Shown: piece after piece, positions 1 through 5,785 of the stretch | Position numbering within the stretch: position 1 is the first letter of the stretch | How the letters are laid out: each line of letters opens with the position of its first letter | Assembly: GCA_944386965.1 (NCBI GenBank) | Contig: CALXDE010000059.1 | Location: 1 to 5,877, forward strand | Length of the DNA: 5,877 bases | Origin: an uncultured Oscillospiraceae bacterium | GTDB lineage: Bacteria > Bacillota_A > Clostridia > Oscillospirales > Oscillospiraceae | Direction of reading: 5' to 3' | Position numbers and translations under genes: made by a program | The notes under the pieces: model-generated | The model's input: only the letters and a program-made list of their open reading frames with translations | Told to the model about the DNA's origin: nothing | Database searches by the model: none

Positions 1-391
1 TGCCGTTCCACACCACGTCGATGGTCTTGCCGTCCAGCTCCATGACCTTGTTGTCCCACTCGATGAGCTGGAACTCGGCGGTGACGCCCAGGCTCTCGGC
101 AAAGGCCTTGGCCATGTCGGCGTCAAAGCCGATCCACTCGCCCTCGGCGCTCTGATAGTCCATGGGGTCAAACTCGGTGATGCCCACCACCAGGGTGCCT
201 TTCTCCTGGACATAGGCCAGGTCGCTCTCGGCCTCAGCCTCGCCGCCGGCGTCACTGGTGTTGTTGGCAGTGGTGTCATTACCGGTGGAATTCCCGCCGT
301 TGTCAGCGGTATTGCCGCCGTTGTTGCCGCCGCAGGCCACCAGAGCAAAGGCCATGGACAGAGCCAGCAGCAGCGCAAGGATCTTTTTCAT
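1..391 (-). CDS. Amino-acid-type ABC transporter substrate-binding lipoprotein, N-terminal part (runs off left edge)
   Basis: Extracellular solute receptor that would hand a small polar substrate, probably an amino acid, to a membrane permease/ATPase pair not in this window. The visible 130 residues start MKKILALLLALSMAFALVAC: a lysine-rich n-region, a hydrophobic core and a lipobox (LVAC) that makes Cys20 the likely lipidated residue. Residues 21-60 are a Gly/Asn/Thr/Ser-rich and then acidic linker typical of Firmicute lipoproteins. The family-3 binding fold begins near residue 62 with the pattern Y-V-x-x-K-G-T-L-V-V-G, then ITEFDPMDY, then GEWIGFDADMAKAFAESLGV, all characteristic of SBP_bac_3 proteins (usual length about 260-300). 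The start is fixed by AGGAGG at 401-406, 9 bases upstream; an ATG at 399 hits a stop after three codons. The ligand cannot be named because most of the binding pocket lies outside the window. Confidence 0.92.
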   Translation of the reverse strand, partial: MKKILALLLALSMAFALVACGGNNGGNTADNGGNSTGNDTTANNTSDAGGEAEAESDLAYVQEKGTLVVGITEFDPMDYQSAEGEWIGFDADMAKAFAESLGVTAEFQLIEWDNKVMELDGKTIDVVWNG

Positions 392-443
392 CTTTTCATT
401 CCTCCTACCTTCCAGGTAACCGCAAAATTTATTGCAGTAACAA

Positions 444-471
444 TTTATCATACTAAAGCGCCATCTGTAAA
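444..471 (-). promoter_or_regulatory. Candidate sigma-A promoter for the substrate-binding protein gene
   Basis: Read on the minus strand there is TTTACA (471-466, 5/6 to the -35 consensus), a 16-base spacer, and GATAAA (449-444, 4/6 to the -10 consensus), placing transcription start near 437 and leaving a leader of about 45 bases before the ATG at 391. The surrounding stretch is much richer in A/T than the flanking genes. The -10 match is only moderate; TATGAT at 452-447 is a better hexamer but would sit just 13 bases from this -35. Confidence 0.4.
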
Positions 472-481
472 GAAACGTTTC
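472..481. promoter_or_regulatory. Perfect 10-bp palindrome GAAACGTTTC, LacI-family-operator-like
   Basis: GAAACGTTTC reads the same on both strands and directly abuts the proposed -35 hexamer (466-471) of the lipoprotein gene. CG-centred palindromes with an AAACGTTT core are typical operators of LacI-family regulators. It does not fit a CcpA cre site, because one base is missing between the half-sites. A role as operator is inference from position and symmetry; no regulator gene is in view. Confidence 0.3.
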
Positions 482-571
482 AGCCAAATTCTGAGGGAAT
501 GCCTCCAGCCACAATTGTGCATGTTCCACATATTTCGCAGCCAATACAGGCGGAACGGGGCAAGATTTCAG

Positions 572-600
572 GTATAAGCCCGGTCAACCTCTCATAGGAT
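572..600 (+). promoter_or_regulatory. Weak candidate sigma-E-type promoter for spoIVA
   Basis: Mother-cell sigma-E drives spoIVA in Bacillus subtilis. Here CATAGGAT (593-600) matches 6 of 8 positions of the sigma-E -10 (CATACANT), and GTATAAG (572-578) lies 14 bases upstream, a proper spacing, but matches the -35 (KMATATT) at only 4 of 7. Transcription would begin near 607, 28 bases before the ATG. It is the best-spaced pair I find in the gap between 392 and 634, but the -35 is poor. Confidence 0.25.
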
Positions 601-634
601 GCAGTGAAAGACTTGGGAAAAGAGGGCGGAGGCT

Positions 635-2113
635 ATGACAAATCCATCGATCTATCAAGATATTGCGACCCGGACGGAGGGCAGTCTGTTCCTCGGGGTC
701 CTGGGACCGGTTCGAACCGGAAAGTCCACCTTTATCAAGCGCTTTATGGAGACACAGGTGATCCCCAACATCGACAACGTCTACCGCCGGGAGCGGGCCA
801 TTGACGAACTGCCTCAGAGCGGCAGCGGCAAGACGGTGATGACAGCGGAGCCGAAATTTGTGCCCGAGGAGGCGGTGGAGGTGTCCCTGGGGGATGGCGC
901 CACGGTATCGGTCCGCCTCATCGACAGCGTGGGGTACATGGTCAAAGGGGCCATGGGCCAGTTTGAGGACGGCCAGCCCAGGATGGTCATGACTCCCTGG
1001 TTCGAGGAGGAGATCCCCATGGCCGACGCCGCGGAGATCGGCACGAAAAAGGTCATCACGGAGCACTCCACCATCGGCATTGTAGTCACTACCGACGGCA
1101 GCATCACCGATATCGACCGGGAGGACTATGTGGAGCCGGAGGATCGGGTCATCGAGGAGCTCAAGGAGCTGGGCAAGCCCTTTATCGTGCTCTTGAATTC
1201 AGAGGAGCCGTCATCTCAGCGGGCCCAGTCCATCAGCCAGGAGATCGCGAAAAAGCACGGCGTATCCTGTATGCCCATCAACTGCCTGACCCTCAATGAG
1301 CAGGATATCAAAAACATCCTGCAGGCGGTGCTGTTCGAGTTTCCCCTGTGCGAACTGGACTTCTACCTGCCCTCCTGGGTGGACGCCCTGCCGATGGACC
1401 ACCCCATCAAGAGCGGCATCTACACCCGCATCCGGGAGTCGGCTGCCGGCCTGGAGCACGTGCGGCAGGTCCGCTCGGCCATGGAGGAGATCGGTGACGC
1501 CGACGAGATCAAAGACGCGCGCATCACCGGCATCGACCTGGGGAAGGGGGTGGCCGGGGTGGAGCTGGAGCTGCCGCGGCAGCTGTTCTACGACACCATC
1601 AGCGCCCAGTCCGGCTTCGCCATTGCCGACGACGGGGACCTGATGAGCCTGCTGACGGAGCTGGCGGCGGTGAAAAGCGCCTACGACAAGGTATCCTCCG
1701 CCCTGGAGAGCGTCCACGAGACGGGGTACGGCATCGTCATGCCCGGAATGGATGAGCTGATCCTTCAGGAGCCGGAGATCATGAAGCAGGGGGGGCGGTA
1801 CGGCGTCCGCCTGAAGGCCAGCGCCCCTTCCATCCACATGTTCAAAGTGGATATCGAATCCACTGTCTCGCCCATTGTGGGCAATGAGAAGCAGAGCGAG
1901 GACATGGTCAATTACCTGATGGAGAAATTCCAGGGAGACACCTCGAAAATCTGGGAGTCCAACATCTTCGGGCGCAGTTTCCACGAACTGGTCAACGAGG
2001 ATCTCCAGGCCAAGCTGCAGCGCATGCCGGAGGATGCCCGGCGAAAGTTTCAGGAGACGCTGCAGCGCATCGTCAACGAGGGCAGCGGCGGGCTGATCTG
2101 CATTATCTTATAG
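635..2113 (+). CDS. spoIVA: Stage IV sporulation protein A, spore-coat morphogenetic ATPase
   Basis: SpoIVA polymerises, using ATP, on the mother-cell face of the outer forespore membrane and forms the platform on which the coat is built; in B. subtilis it is tethered by SpoVM. The protein is 492 residues, the same length as the B. subtilis protein as I recall it. Visible landmarks are the Walker A motif GPVRTGKST with Lys30, the sensor region KTVMTAEPKF (66-75), the Walker B Asp97 in RLIDSVGY, and EHSTIGIVVTTDG followed by RVIEELKELGKPF, both near-identical to the family. The C-terminal region has GVRLKASAPSIHM and the hydrophobic tail GGLICIIL. The order is a TRAFAC-type P-loop ATPase (about 1-240), a middle domain (about 240-400) and the C-terminal oligomerisation domain. 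Keeping Lys30 and Asp97 in register with B. subtilis supports the ATG at 635. The ribosome site is purine-rich (AGAGGGCGGAGG, 621-632) and runs very close to the start. Residue 71 is Ala where B. subtilis has Thr. Transcription appears monocistronic, ending at the hairpin at 2124. Confidence 0.98.
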   Translation: MTNPSIYQDIATRTEGSLFLGVLGPVRTGKSTFIKRFMETQVIPNIDNVYRRERAIDELPQSGSGKTVMTAEPKFVPEEAVEVSLGDGATVSVRLIDSVGYMVKGAMGQFEDGQPRMVMTPWFEEEIPMADAAEIGTKKVITEHSTIGIVVTTDGSITDIDREDYVEPEDRVIEELKELGKPFIVLLNSEEPSSQRAQSISQEIAKKHGVSCMPINCLTLNEQDIKNILQAVLFEFPLCELDFYLPSWVDALPMDHPIKSGIYTRIRESAAGLEHVRQVRSAMEEIGDADEIKDARITGIDLGKGVAGVELELPRQLFYDTISAQSGFAIADDGDLMSLLTELAAVKSAYDKVSSALESVHETGYGIVMPGMDELILQEPEIMKQGGRYGVRLKASAPSIHMFKVDIESTVSPIVGNEKQSEDMVNYLMEKFQGDTSKIWESNIFGRSFHELVNEDLQAKLQRMPEDARRKFQETLQRIVNEGSGGLICIIL

Positions 2114-2123
2114 GGCATAGTCG

Positions 2124-2152
2124 AAAAAGAGAGGGGATACCCTCTCTTTTTT
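2124..2152 (+). terminator. Rho-independent terminator of spoIVA
   Basis: A perfect 12-bp stem, AAAAAGAGAGGG (2124-2135) with its complement at 2140-2151, closes a GATA loop and ends in a run of six T (2147-2152), starting 11 bases after the spoIVA stop. The A-run on the left means it could also work on the other strand, though no minus-strand gene approaches it. Confidence 0.93.
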
Positions 2153-2153
2153 G

Positions 2154-2182
2154 TTGCCATTCCCGCCGCGGTGTAGTAAAAT
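2154..2182 (+). promoter_or_regulatory. Sigma-A promoter of the aminotransferase gene
   Basis: TTGCCA (2154-2159, 5/6) and TAAAAT (2177-2182, 5/6) are separated by the ideal 17 bases, predicting a start near 2189 and a 48-base leader. The -35 begins two bases after the T-run of the spoIVA terminator, so the aminotransferase is insulated from the sporulation gene and is probably expressed in vegetative cells. Confidence 0.7.
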
Positions 2183-2236
2183 AGTGGCAATGTCTCACAG
2201 AGAACAGATGATTGACTGGAAAGGAGTCTTTTTGAG

Positions 2237-3508
2237 ATGGAATATACGAAGATGACCCCACAGCAGCTGCGGGAGGAGTATGCCGCTGTTTCCCAAAAGT
2301 TCCAGGAACTCAAGGGACAGGGCCTGAAACTGGATATGTCCCGGGGCAAGCCCGGCAAAGCCCAGCTGGACATGGTCAGCGGCCTGCTCTCCACCCTGAC
2401 CGATCCGGCGGACTGCATTGTGGACGGGACCGATGTCCGCAACTACGGGGACCTCAGCGGCCTGCCCTGCGCCAAAGCATATTTCGCGGAGATCCTGGGC
2501 TGCAAAAGCGAGGAGTGCTTTATCGGCGGAAACGCCAGCCTGAGCCTGATGTACGACACCGTGGCCAAGGCCTATACCCACGGCCTGCTCCACAGTGAGA
2601 AGCCCTGGGCCAAGCTGGACACGGTGAAGTTCCTCTGCCCCTCTCCCGGCTATGACCGCCATTTCAAGATCAGCCAGTCCTTCGGCATGGAGATGATCAC
2701 CATTCCCATGACCGCTGACGGCCCGGATATGGACGCGGTGGAACAGGCCATCCAGGACCCGGCGGTCAAGGGCATGTGGTGTGTGCCCAAGTACTCCAAC
2801 CCGGAGGGGATCATCTACAGCGACGAAACCATCCGCCGCATCGCCGGCATGAAGCCCGCCGCCCCGGACTTCCTGCTCATGTGGGACAACGCCTACTGCA
2901 TCCACGAGTTCGACGGGGACTTTGTGCCCTTCCCGGATATCCTCTCCCTGTGCCGGGAGGCGGGAAATCCGGACATGGTCTTTGAGTTCGCCTCCACCTC
3001 CAAGGTGACCTTCCCCGGCGCCGGCATCTCCGTGATGGCCACCAGCGTGGACAACATGAAGTATATGACCGGCCTCATCGGGATGCAGACCATCAGCTAT
3101 GACAAGGTCAACCAGCTGCGCCATGTCCGCTTCCTCAAGGACAAGGCCCACACCCTGGAACTGATGAAGAAGCACGCCGCCATTATGAAGCCCAAGTTCG
3201 ACGCGGTGCTCAGCGCTCTGGACACGGAGATCGCCCCCCTGGGCATCGCCCAGTGGAAGCGGCCCAAGGGCGGCTATTTCGTCAGCGTGGACACCATGGA
3301 CGGCCTGGCCAAGCGCACTCTGGCGCTCTGTAAGGAGGCCGGTGTGGTGATGACCGGGGCCGGCGCCACCTTCCCCTATGGGGTGGACCCCAGGGATCGG
3401 AACATCCGCATCGCGCCCAGCCTGCCCCCGGTGGAGGAACTGGAGGCCGCCATTGCGGTGTTCTGCACCTGCCTGCGCCTGGCCGCTCTGGAGAAGCTGA
3501 TGGCGTAA
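2237..3508 (+). CDS. PLP-dependent aminotransferase, type Ic aspartate aminotransferase-like
   Basis: Cytosolic fold-type I PLP enzyme, most likely moving the amino group between aspartate and 2-oxoglutarate. Of 423 residues, the recognisable sites are the N-terminal MSRGKPGKAQLD (34-45), typical of the Ic subgroup; PKYSNPEG with the cofactor-contacting Asn188; MWDNAY with Asp217 (pairs with the pyridine nitrogen) and Tyr220; STSK with the Schiff-base Lys256 followed by TFPGAGIS; and RNIRIAPS with Arg391, the usual carboxylate-binding Arg. All catalytic residues are present and the length fits the subgroup (about 420-430), so the gene looks intact. The ATG at 2237 is preceded by AAGGAG (2221-2226) at 10 bases. 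It has its own promoter and terminator and is not in an operon. The class assignment rests on motifs; the true donor could be another amino acid. Confidence 0.88.
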   Translation: MEYTKMTPQQLREEYAAVSQKFQELKGQGLKLDMSRGKPGKAQLDMVSGLLSTLTDPADCIVDGTDVRNYGDLSGLPCAKAYFAEILGCKSEECFIGGNASLSLMYDTVAKAYTHGLLHSEKPWAKLDTVKFLCPSPGYDRHFKISQSFGMEMITIPMTADGPDMDAVEQAIQDPAVKGMWCVPKYSNPEGIIYSDETIRRIAGMKPAAPDFLLMWDNAYCIHEFDGDFVPFPDILSLCREAGNPDMVFEFASTSKVTFPGAGISVMATSVDNMKYMTGLIGMQTISYDKVNQLRHVRFLKDKAHTLELMKKHAAIMKPKFDAVLSALDTEIAPLGIAQWKRPKGGYFVSVDTMDGLAKRTLALCKEAGVVMTGAGATFPYGVDPRDRNIRIAPSLPPVEELEAAIAVFCTCLRLAALEKLMA

Positions 3509-3578
3509 AGCTCCACCCGCCATGAACAACAGGCAAGGGCCGCCATGCCGCAGGATAGACGCATCACAAAATAGTCCC

Positions 3579-3617
3579 AGAAACACCTCCGATCCTCTGA
3601 TCGGGGGTGTTTCTTTC
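3579..3617 (+). terminator. Terminator hairpin after the aminotransferase gene
   Basis: A 16-bp stem with a single T-G wobble joins 3579-3594 to 3599-3614 around a CTCT loop. The T-rich tail (TTTCTTT, 3610-3616) is interrupted by one C, so release may be less complete than at 2152. It lies about 70 bases after the aminotransferase stop. Confidence 0.85.
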
Positions 3618-3641
3618 CGCCGGAACGGGCATCCTATGTCT

Positions 3642-3668
3642 GTTACCGGATTGTAACTGGAATGTTAC
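3642..3668. promoter_or_regulatory. Three alternating GTTAC / GTAAC half-sites at 11-bp phasing
   Basis: GTTAC at 3642-3646, its complement GTAAC at 3653-3657, and GTTAC again at 3664-3668 are each separated by exactly six bases, so starts repeat every 11 bases, one helical turn. The right-hand pair extends to the 6-bp inverted repeat TGTAAC-N6-GTTACA (3652-3669). The cluster ends 10 bases before the proposed -35 of the downstream hydrolase gene, where an activator such as an OmpR-type response regulator would bind. Which protein binds is unknown. Confidence 0.4.
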
Positions 3669-3678
3669 AGATATGCGC

Positions 3679-3708
3679 TTGACAGAATTCGACAATCAGT
3701 GGTACTTT
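3679..3708 (+). promoter_or_regulatory. Candidate promoter of the hydrolase-DUF4358 operon
   Basis: A perfect -35 TTGACA (3679-3684) is followed at 18 bases by TACTTT (3703-3708), only 3/6 to the -10 consensus; the better TATAAA (3708-3713) lies 23 bases away, too far. A good -35 with a poor or displaced -10, just downstream of phased half-sites, suggests a promoter needing an activator. The leader to the ATG at 3770 is about 55 bases and contains a small hairpin (CACCA-CGTC-TGGTG, 3716-3729). Confidence 0.42.
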
Positions 3709-3769
3709 ATAAAAGCACCACGTCTGGTGATCGGCGCGGATTTTTTGTGGAACAAAAGGCAGGGAGAAC

Positions 3770-4765
3770 ATGGGCAAGCGAGTACGATACAGACGACGGA
3801 AATTTCGGTACAGCGGGGTACTCTTCCTGCTGCTTCTTCTCTGCGCGGCGGGGATGATCGGATACGGCATCTATCGGCTGACTGCCGGGAGCGCCGCCGA
3901 CGTGGAAAATCCGGAGCGGACGGCCCAGGAACAGAACGCGGACACCCAGGAGCAGGAGATGGAAACAGAGCCGCGAAACGACGGCGTCATGCCGGAGGCA
4001 GACCCGGATGCCGACTCCGGGAACCAGACAGACGATCCGCCCGCGCCGCCGCAAAACACCGGGGACGCGTCGCCCTATTCCTTTGGAACGCCCGTCCCGG
4101 AGAGCGGGAGCGTGGAGGACAGCTGGTTTGAGGACGCTGTGTTCCTGGGAGACTCCAGAACGGAGGGACTCCAGCTCTACAGCGGGATTACCACCGGAAC
4201 CTTTTTCTGGGAGTGGGGCATGTCCGTTTTTAAGGTGGACGATACCGGACACCGGAAAGTTGTGGTCAATGGGGAAAAAATGACGCTGATGGAGGCCCTG
4301 TCCACCGGTACCTGGAGCAAGGTCTATATCATGCTCGGCATCAATGACTTGGGGTATCAGGCCCAATCCTATCAGAAGGCGCTTGGAGCGGTGGTGGACC
4401 AGGTCCGTGAGATTCAGGGCGATGCGGTGATCTATCTCCAGACCATGCCCCCCGTCAATGAATCCCTGGCAGAAGCCAATGGGATCGCCTACTATATCAA
4501 TAACGAGAATGTAAAGGCCTTTAATGAGGCCATCGCCCAGGTGGCGGCGGACAAGCAGGTGGTACTTCTGGACACCGCCAGTTGTCTCACAAACAGCCAG
4601 GGACAGCTTCCCGCGGACATGAGTTCCGACGGCGTCCATTTCAAAAAGGCCGGCTATGAGACGTGGCTGACATATCTCAAAGGTCACACCCTCAGCCTGG
4701 AAGACTATCAGGCCGCCCGGCAGGCGGCACAGACCCGGCAGGGAGGAGCGGAGAATAACAGATGA
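3770..4765 (+). CDS. Membrane-anchored extracellular SGNH/GDSL-family hydrolase
   Basis: An SGNH-fold enzyme probably acting outside the membrane, as an esterase, deacetylase or acyltransferase on a surface glycan or lipid; the substrate is unknown. Of 331 residues, 1-14 are strongly basic (MGKRVRYRRRKFRY), about 16-36 form one hydrophobic segment that should serve as a signal anchor, and about 40-118 are an acidic, Pro/Gln/Asn-rich spacer of low complexity. The catalytic domain starts near 119: block I FLGDSRTEGL with the nucleophile Ser129, a likely block II Gly150 in FWEWGM, block III MLGINDLG with Asn192, and block V SSDGVHF with Asp287 and His290. The full Ser-Gly-Asn-His set is present. 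The ATG at 3770 follows AGGGAG (3761-3766) at a short distance. Its last four bases overlap the next gene (ATGA), so the two are almost certainly co-expressed. Confidence 0.88.
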   Translation: MGKRVRYRRRKFRYSGVLFLLLLLCAAGMIGYGIYRLTAGSAADVENPERTAQEQNADTQEQEMETEPRNDGVMPEADPDADSGNQTDDPPAPPQNTGDASPYSFGTPVPESGSVEDSWFEDAVFLGDSRTEGLQLYSGITTGTFFWEWGMSVFKVDDTGHRKVVVNGEKMTLMEALSTGTWSKVYIMLGINDLGYQAQSYQKALGAVVDQVREIQGDAVIYLQTMPPVNESLAEANGIAYYINNENVKAFNEAIAQVAADKQVVLLDTASCLTNSQGQLPADMSSDGVHFKKAGYETWLTYLKGHTLSLEDYQAARQAAQTRQGGAENNR

Positions 4766-5223
4766 AAAAACGGATGATCCCGGCATTGCTGGCCGCCTTG
4801 CTGCTGCTCAGCAGCTGCGGCGGGAAAAGTGAGAAAACCGCCTATACCGCCCAGGACGTTACCGCCCTTCTGGACTCCGGGGCGTTCTCCGGCGATATGG
4901 AGCAGGTGGACGGCGCGGTGGCCGCCAGCCTTTTTGGACTGGCTGGGGACACGGTGGAGGAGATTACCTGTTACATGGCGACAAATTCCTCCGTCAGCGC
5001 CGACGAGGTCGCGGTGTTCATCTTGACGGACGAAGACGCGGCAACGGCAGCGGAGAGCGCCTGCCGGCTCCATGTGGACAGCCGCATCGAGAGCAGCGCC
5101 CTCTACTGTCCGGACCAGGTTCCAAAGCTGGAGGACGCGGTCATCAGCCGTCTGGGCAATACTGTTTTGCTGGCCGTGGGGGAGACGGAGACACTGGAGA
5201 GCGTCCTGGCATCCCTGAACTGA
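4762..5223 (+). CDS. DUF4358-type lipoprotein
   Basis: A small secreted lipoprotein of 153 residues with no known activity. It begins MKKRMIPALLAALLLLSSC: a basic start, a hydrophobic core and a lipobox (LSSC) giving lipidation at Cys19. The mature part shows Asp-rich helix-like segments, TCYMATNSSVSADEVAVFIL (69-88), then ALYCPDQVPKLEDAVI (113-128) and GNTVLLAVGET (132-142). This layout, an E-V-A-V-F strand and a Y-x-P-x-x-V-P-x-L-x-x-A segment before a final strand, fits DUF4358 proteins. From memory these often lie beside SGNH hydrolases and membrane O-acyltransferases in Clostridia, matching the coupled partner here. The start is at 4762, inside the upstream stop, with GGGAGGAG (4741-4748) and CGGAG (4749-4753) upstream. 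The family call rests on recognised pattern only. Cys70, Cys101 and Cys118 leave room for a disulfide. Confidence 0.82.
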   Translation: MKKRMIPALLAALLLLSSCGGKSEKTAYTAQDVTALLDSGAFSGDMEQVDGAVAASLFGLAGDTVEEITCYMATNSSVSADEVAVFILTDEDAATAAESACRLHVDSRIESSALYCPDQVPKLEDAVISRLGNTVLLAVGETETLESVLASLN

Positions 5224-5289
5224 CCGGATTTTCCGGCGGGCGGAGAAAAGGCTGTTCCATCCATCCGCAGCTCAGCCCGTCTTATCATC

Positions 5290-5326
5290 ATACGGGGCCG
5301 TGGTACGACCACAGCCCCGTATTTTT
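5290..5326 (+). terminator. Terminator of the hydrolase-DUF4358 operon
   Basis: A 15-position stem (5290-5304 with 5308-5322) contains one C-A mismatch, closes an ACG loop and runs into TTTTT (5322-5326). It sits 67 bases after the stop of the lipoprotein gene. There is no T-run on the opposite strand, so it does not provide a classical terminator for the convergent cotJC-like gene ending at 5339. Confidence 0.9.
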
Positions 5327-5338
5327 GTTGGAAGCGGC

Positions 5339-5785
5339 TCACTTGTCAAAGGATGGGTTCATATAGTAGATGTTTTTCTCATTCATCTTGTCCTTGGCCA
5401 GGCGCAGCCCCTCGCCAAAGCGCTGGAAGTGCACAATCTCCCGCTCCCGCAGGAACTTGATGACGTTGTTCACGTCCGGGTCGTCGCTCAGGCGCAAGAT
5501 ATTGTCATAGGTCACCCGGGCCTTCTGTTCTGCCGCCAGATCCTCGGTGAGATCGGCGATAAGATCCCCTTTTACGGCCATGCTGGCTGCGCTGTAGGGG
5601 AATCCGGAGGCGGCAGCGGGGTAGACCCCGGCGGTGCGGTCCACAAAATAGGTGTCAAATCCGGCGGTCTTGATCTGCTCGTCGGTAAGGCTGCGGGTCA
5701 ATTGGTGGACGATGGCACCGATCATCTCCAGGTGCCCCAGCTCCTCGGTGCCTACAGAGGAACAAAAATGGCACCCAAAGCGCAA
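5339..5785 (-). CDS. cotJC: CotJC-like spore-coat manganese catalase, 5'-truncated or interrupted
   Basis: CotJC proteins are spore-coat members of the non-heme manganese catalase family, normally about 190-210 residues. This frame gives 148, and only residues from about 11 on are family-like: VGTEELGHLEMIGAIVHQLT, GVYPAAASGFPYSAAS, KGD-L-IADLTEDLAAEQKAR, TYDNILRL, FLREREIVHFQRFGEGLR and the C-terminal NPSFDK. Metal ligands still present are Glu15 and His18 (ExxH), Glu86 and His119; the N-terminal helix that supplies the first Glu ligand (the usual GELGAS region) and roughly 55-60 residues are missing. The frame opens at TTG (5785), two codons after an in-frame TAG, without a convincing ribosome site, and its first ten residues (MRFGCHFCSS) do not belong to the family. 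Homology stops at about 5753-5758. None of the three minus frames up to 5877 carries the lost part, so this is not a simple frameshift. As it stands it should not make an active enzyme. Confidence 0.85.
   Translation of the reverse strand: MRFGCHFCSSVGTEELGHLEMIGAIVHQLTRSLTDEQIKTAGFDTYFVDRTAGVYPAAASGFPYSAASMAVKGDLIADLTEDLAAEQKARVTYDNILRLSDDPDVNNVIKFLREREIVHFQRFGEGLRLAKDKMNEKNIYYMNPSFDK

Noticed and set aside
528..550. Sigma-E promoter from ACATATT (528-534) and AATACAGG (543-550)
   Set aside because: Each element matches well alone, but the spacer is only 8 bases, against the required 13-15, so they cannot work together.
1211..1984. 257-codon open frame on the minus strand inside spoIVA
   Set aside because: It lies wholly within a gene conserved at protein level; the composition is typical of an antisense shadow.
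2195..3586. 463-codon open frame on the minus strand opposite the aminotransferase
   Set aside because: It mirrors a GC-rich real gene: His/Gly/Ala/Leu-rich low-information protein, no recognisable domain, and it runs through both the promoter and the terminator of the plus-strand gene.
3607..4131. 174-codon plus-strand frame covering the leader and start of the hydrolase gene
   Set aside because: It begins inside the terminator hairpin, crosses the promoter and overlaps the hydrolase in another frame with an Arg/Gly-rich nonsense product.
3707..4786. 359-codon open frame on the minus strand opposite the SGNH hydrolase
   Set aside because: Antisense to a gene with an intact catalytic motif set; the product shows no family pattern and the frame is explained by third-position G/C bias.
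5224..5236. Small hairpin CCGGA-TTT-TCCGG right after the lipoprotein stop
   Set aside because: A five-pair stem with no T-run; the real terminator is the longer hairpin at 5290.
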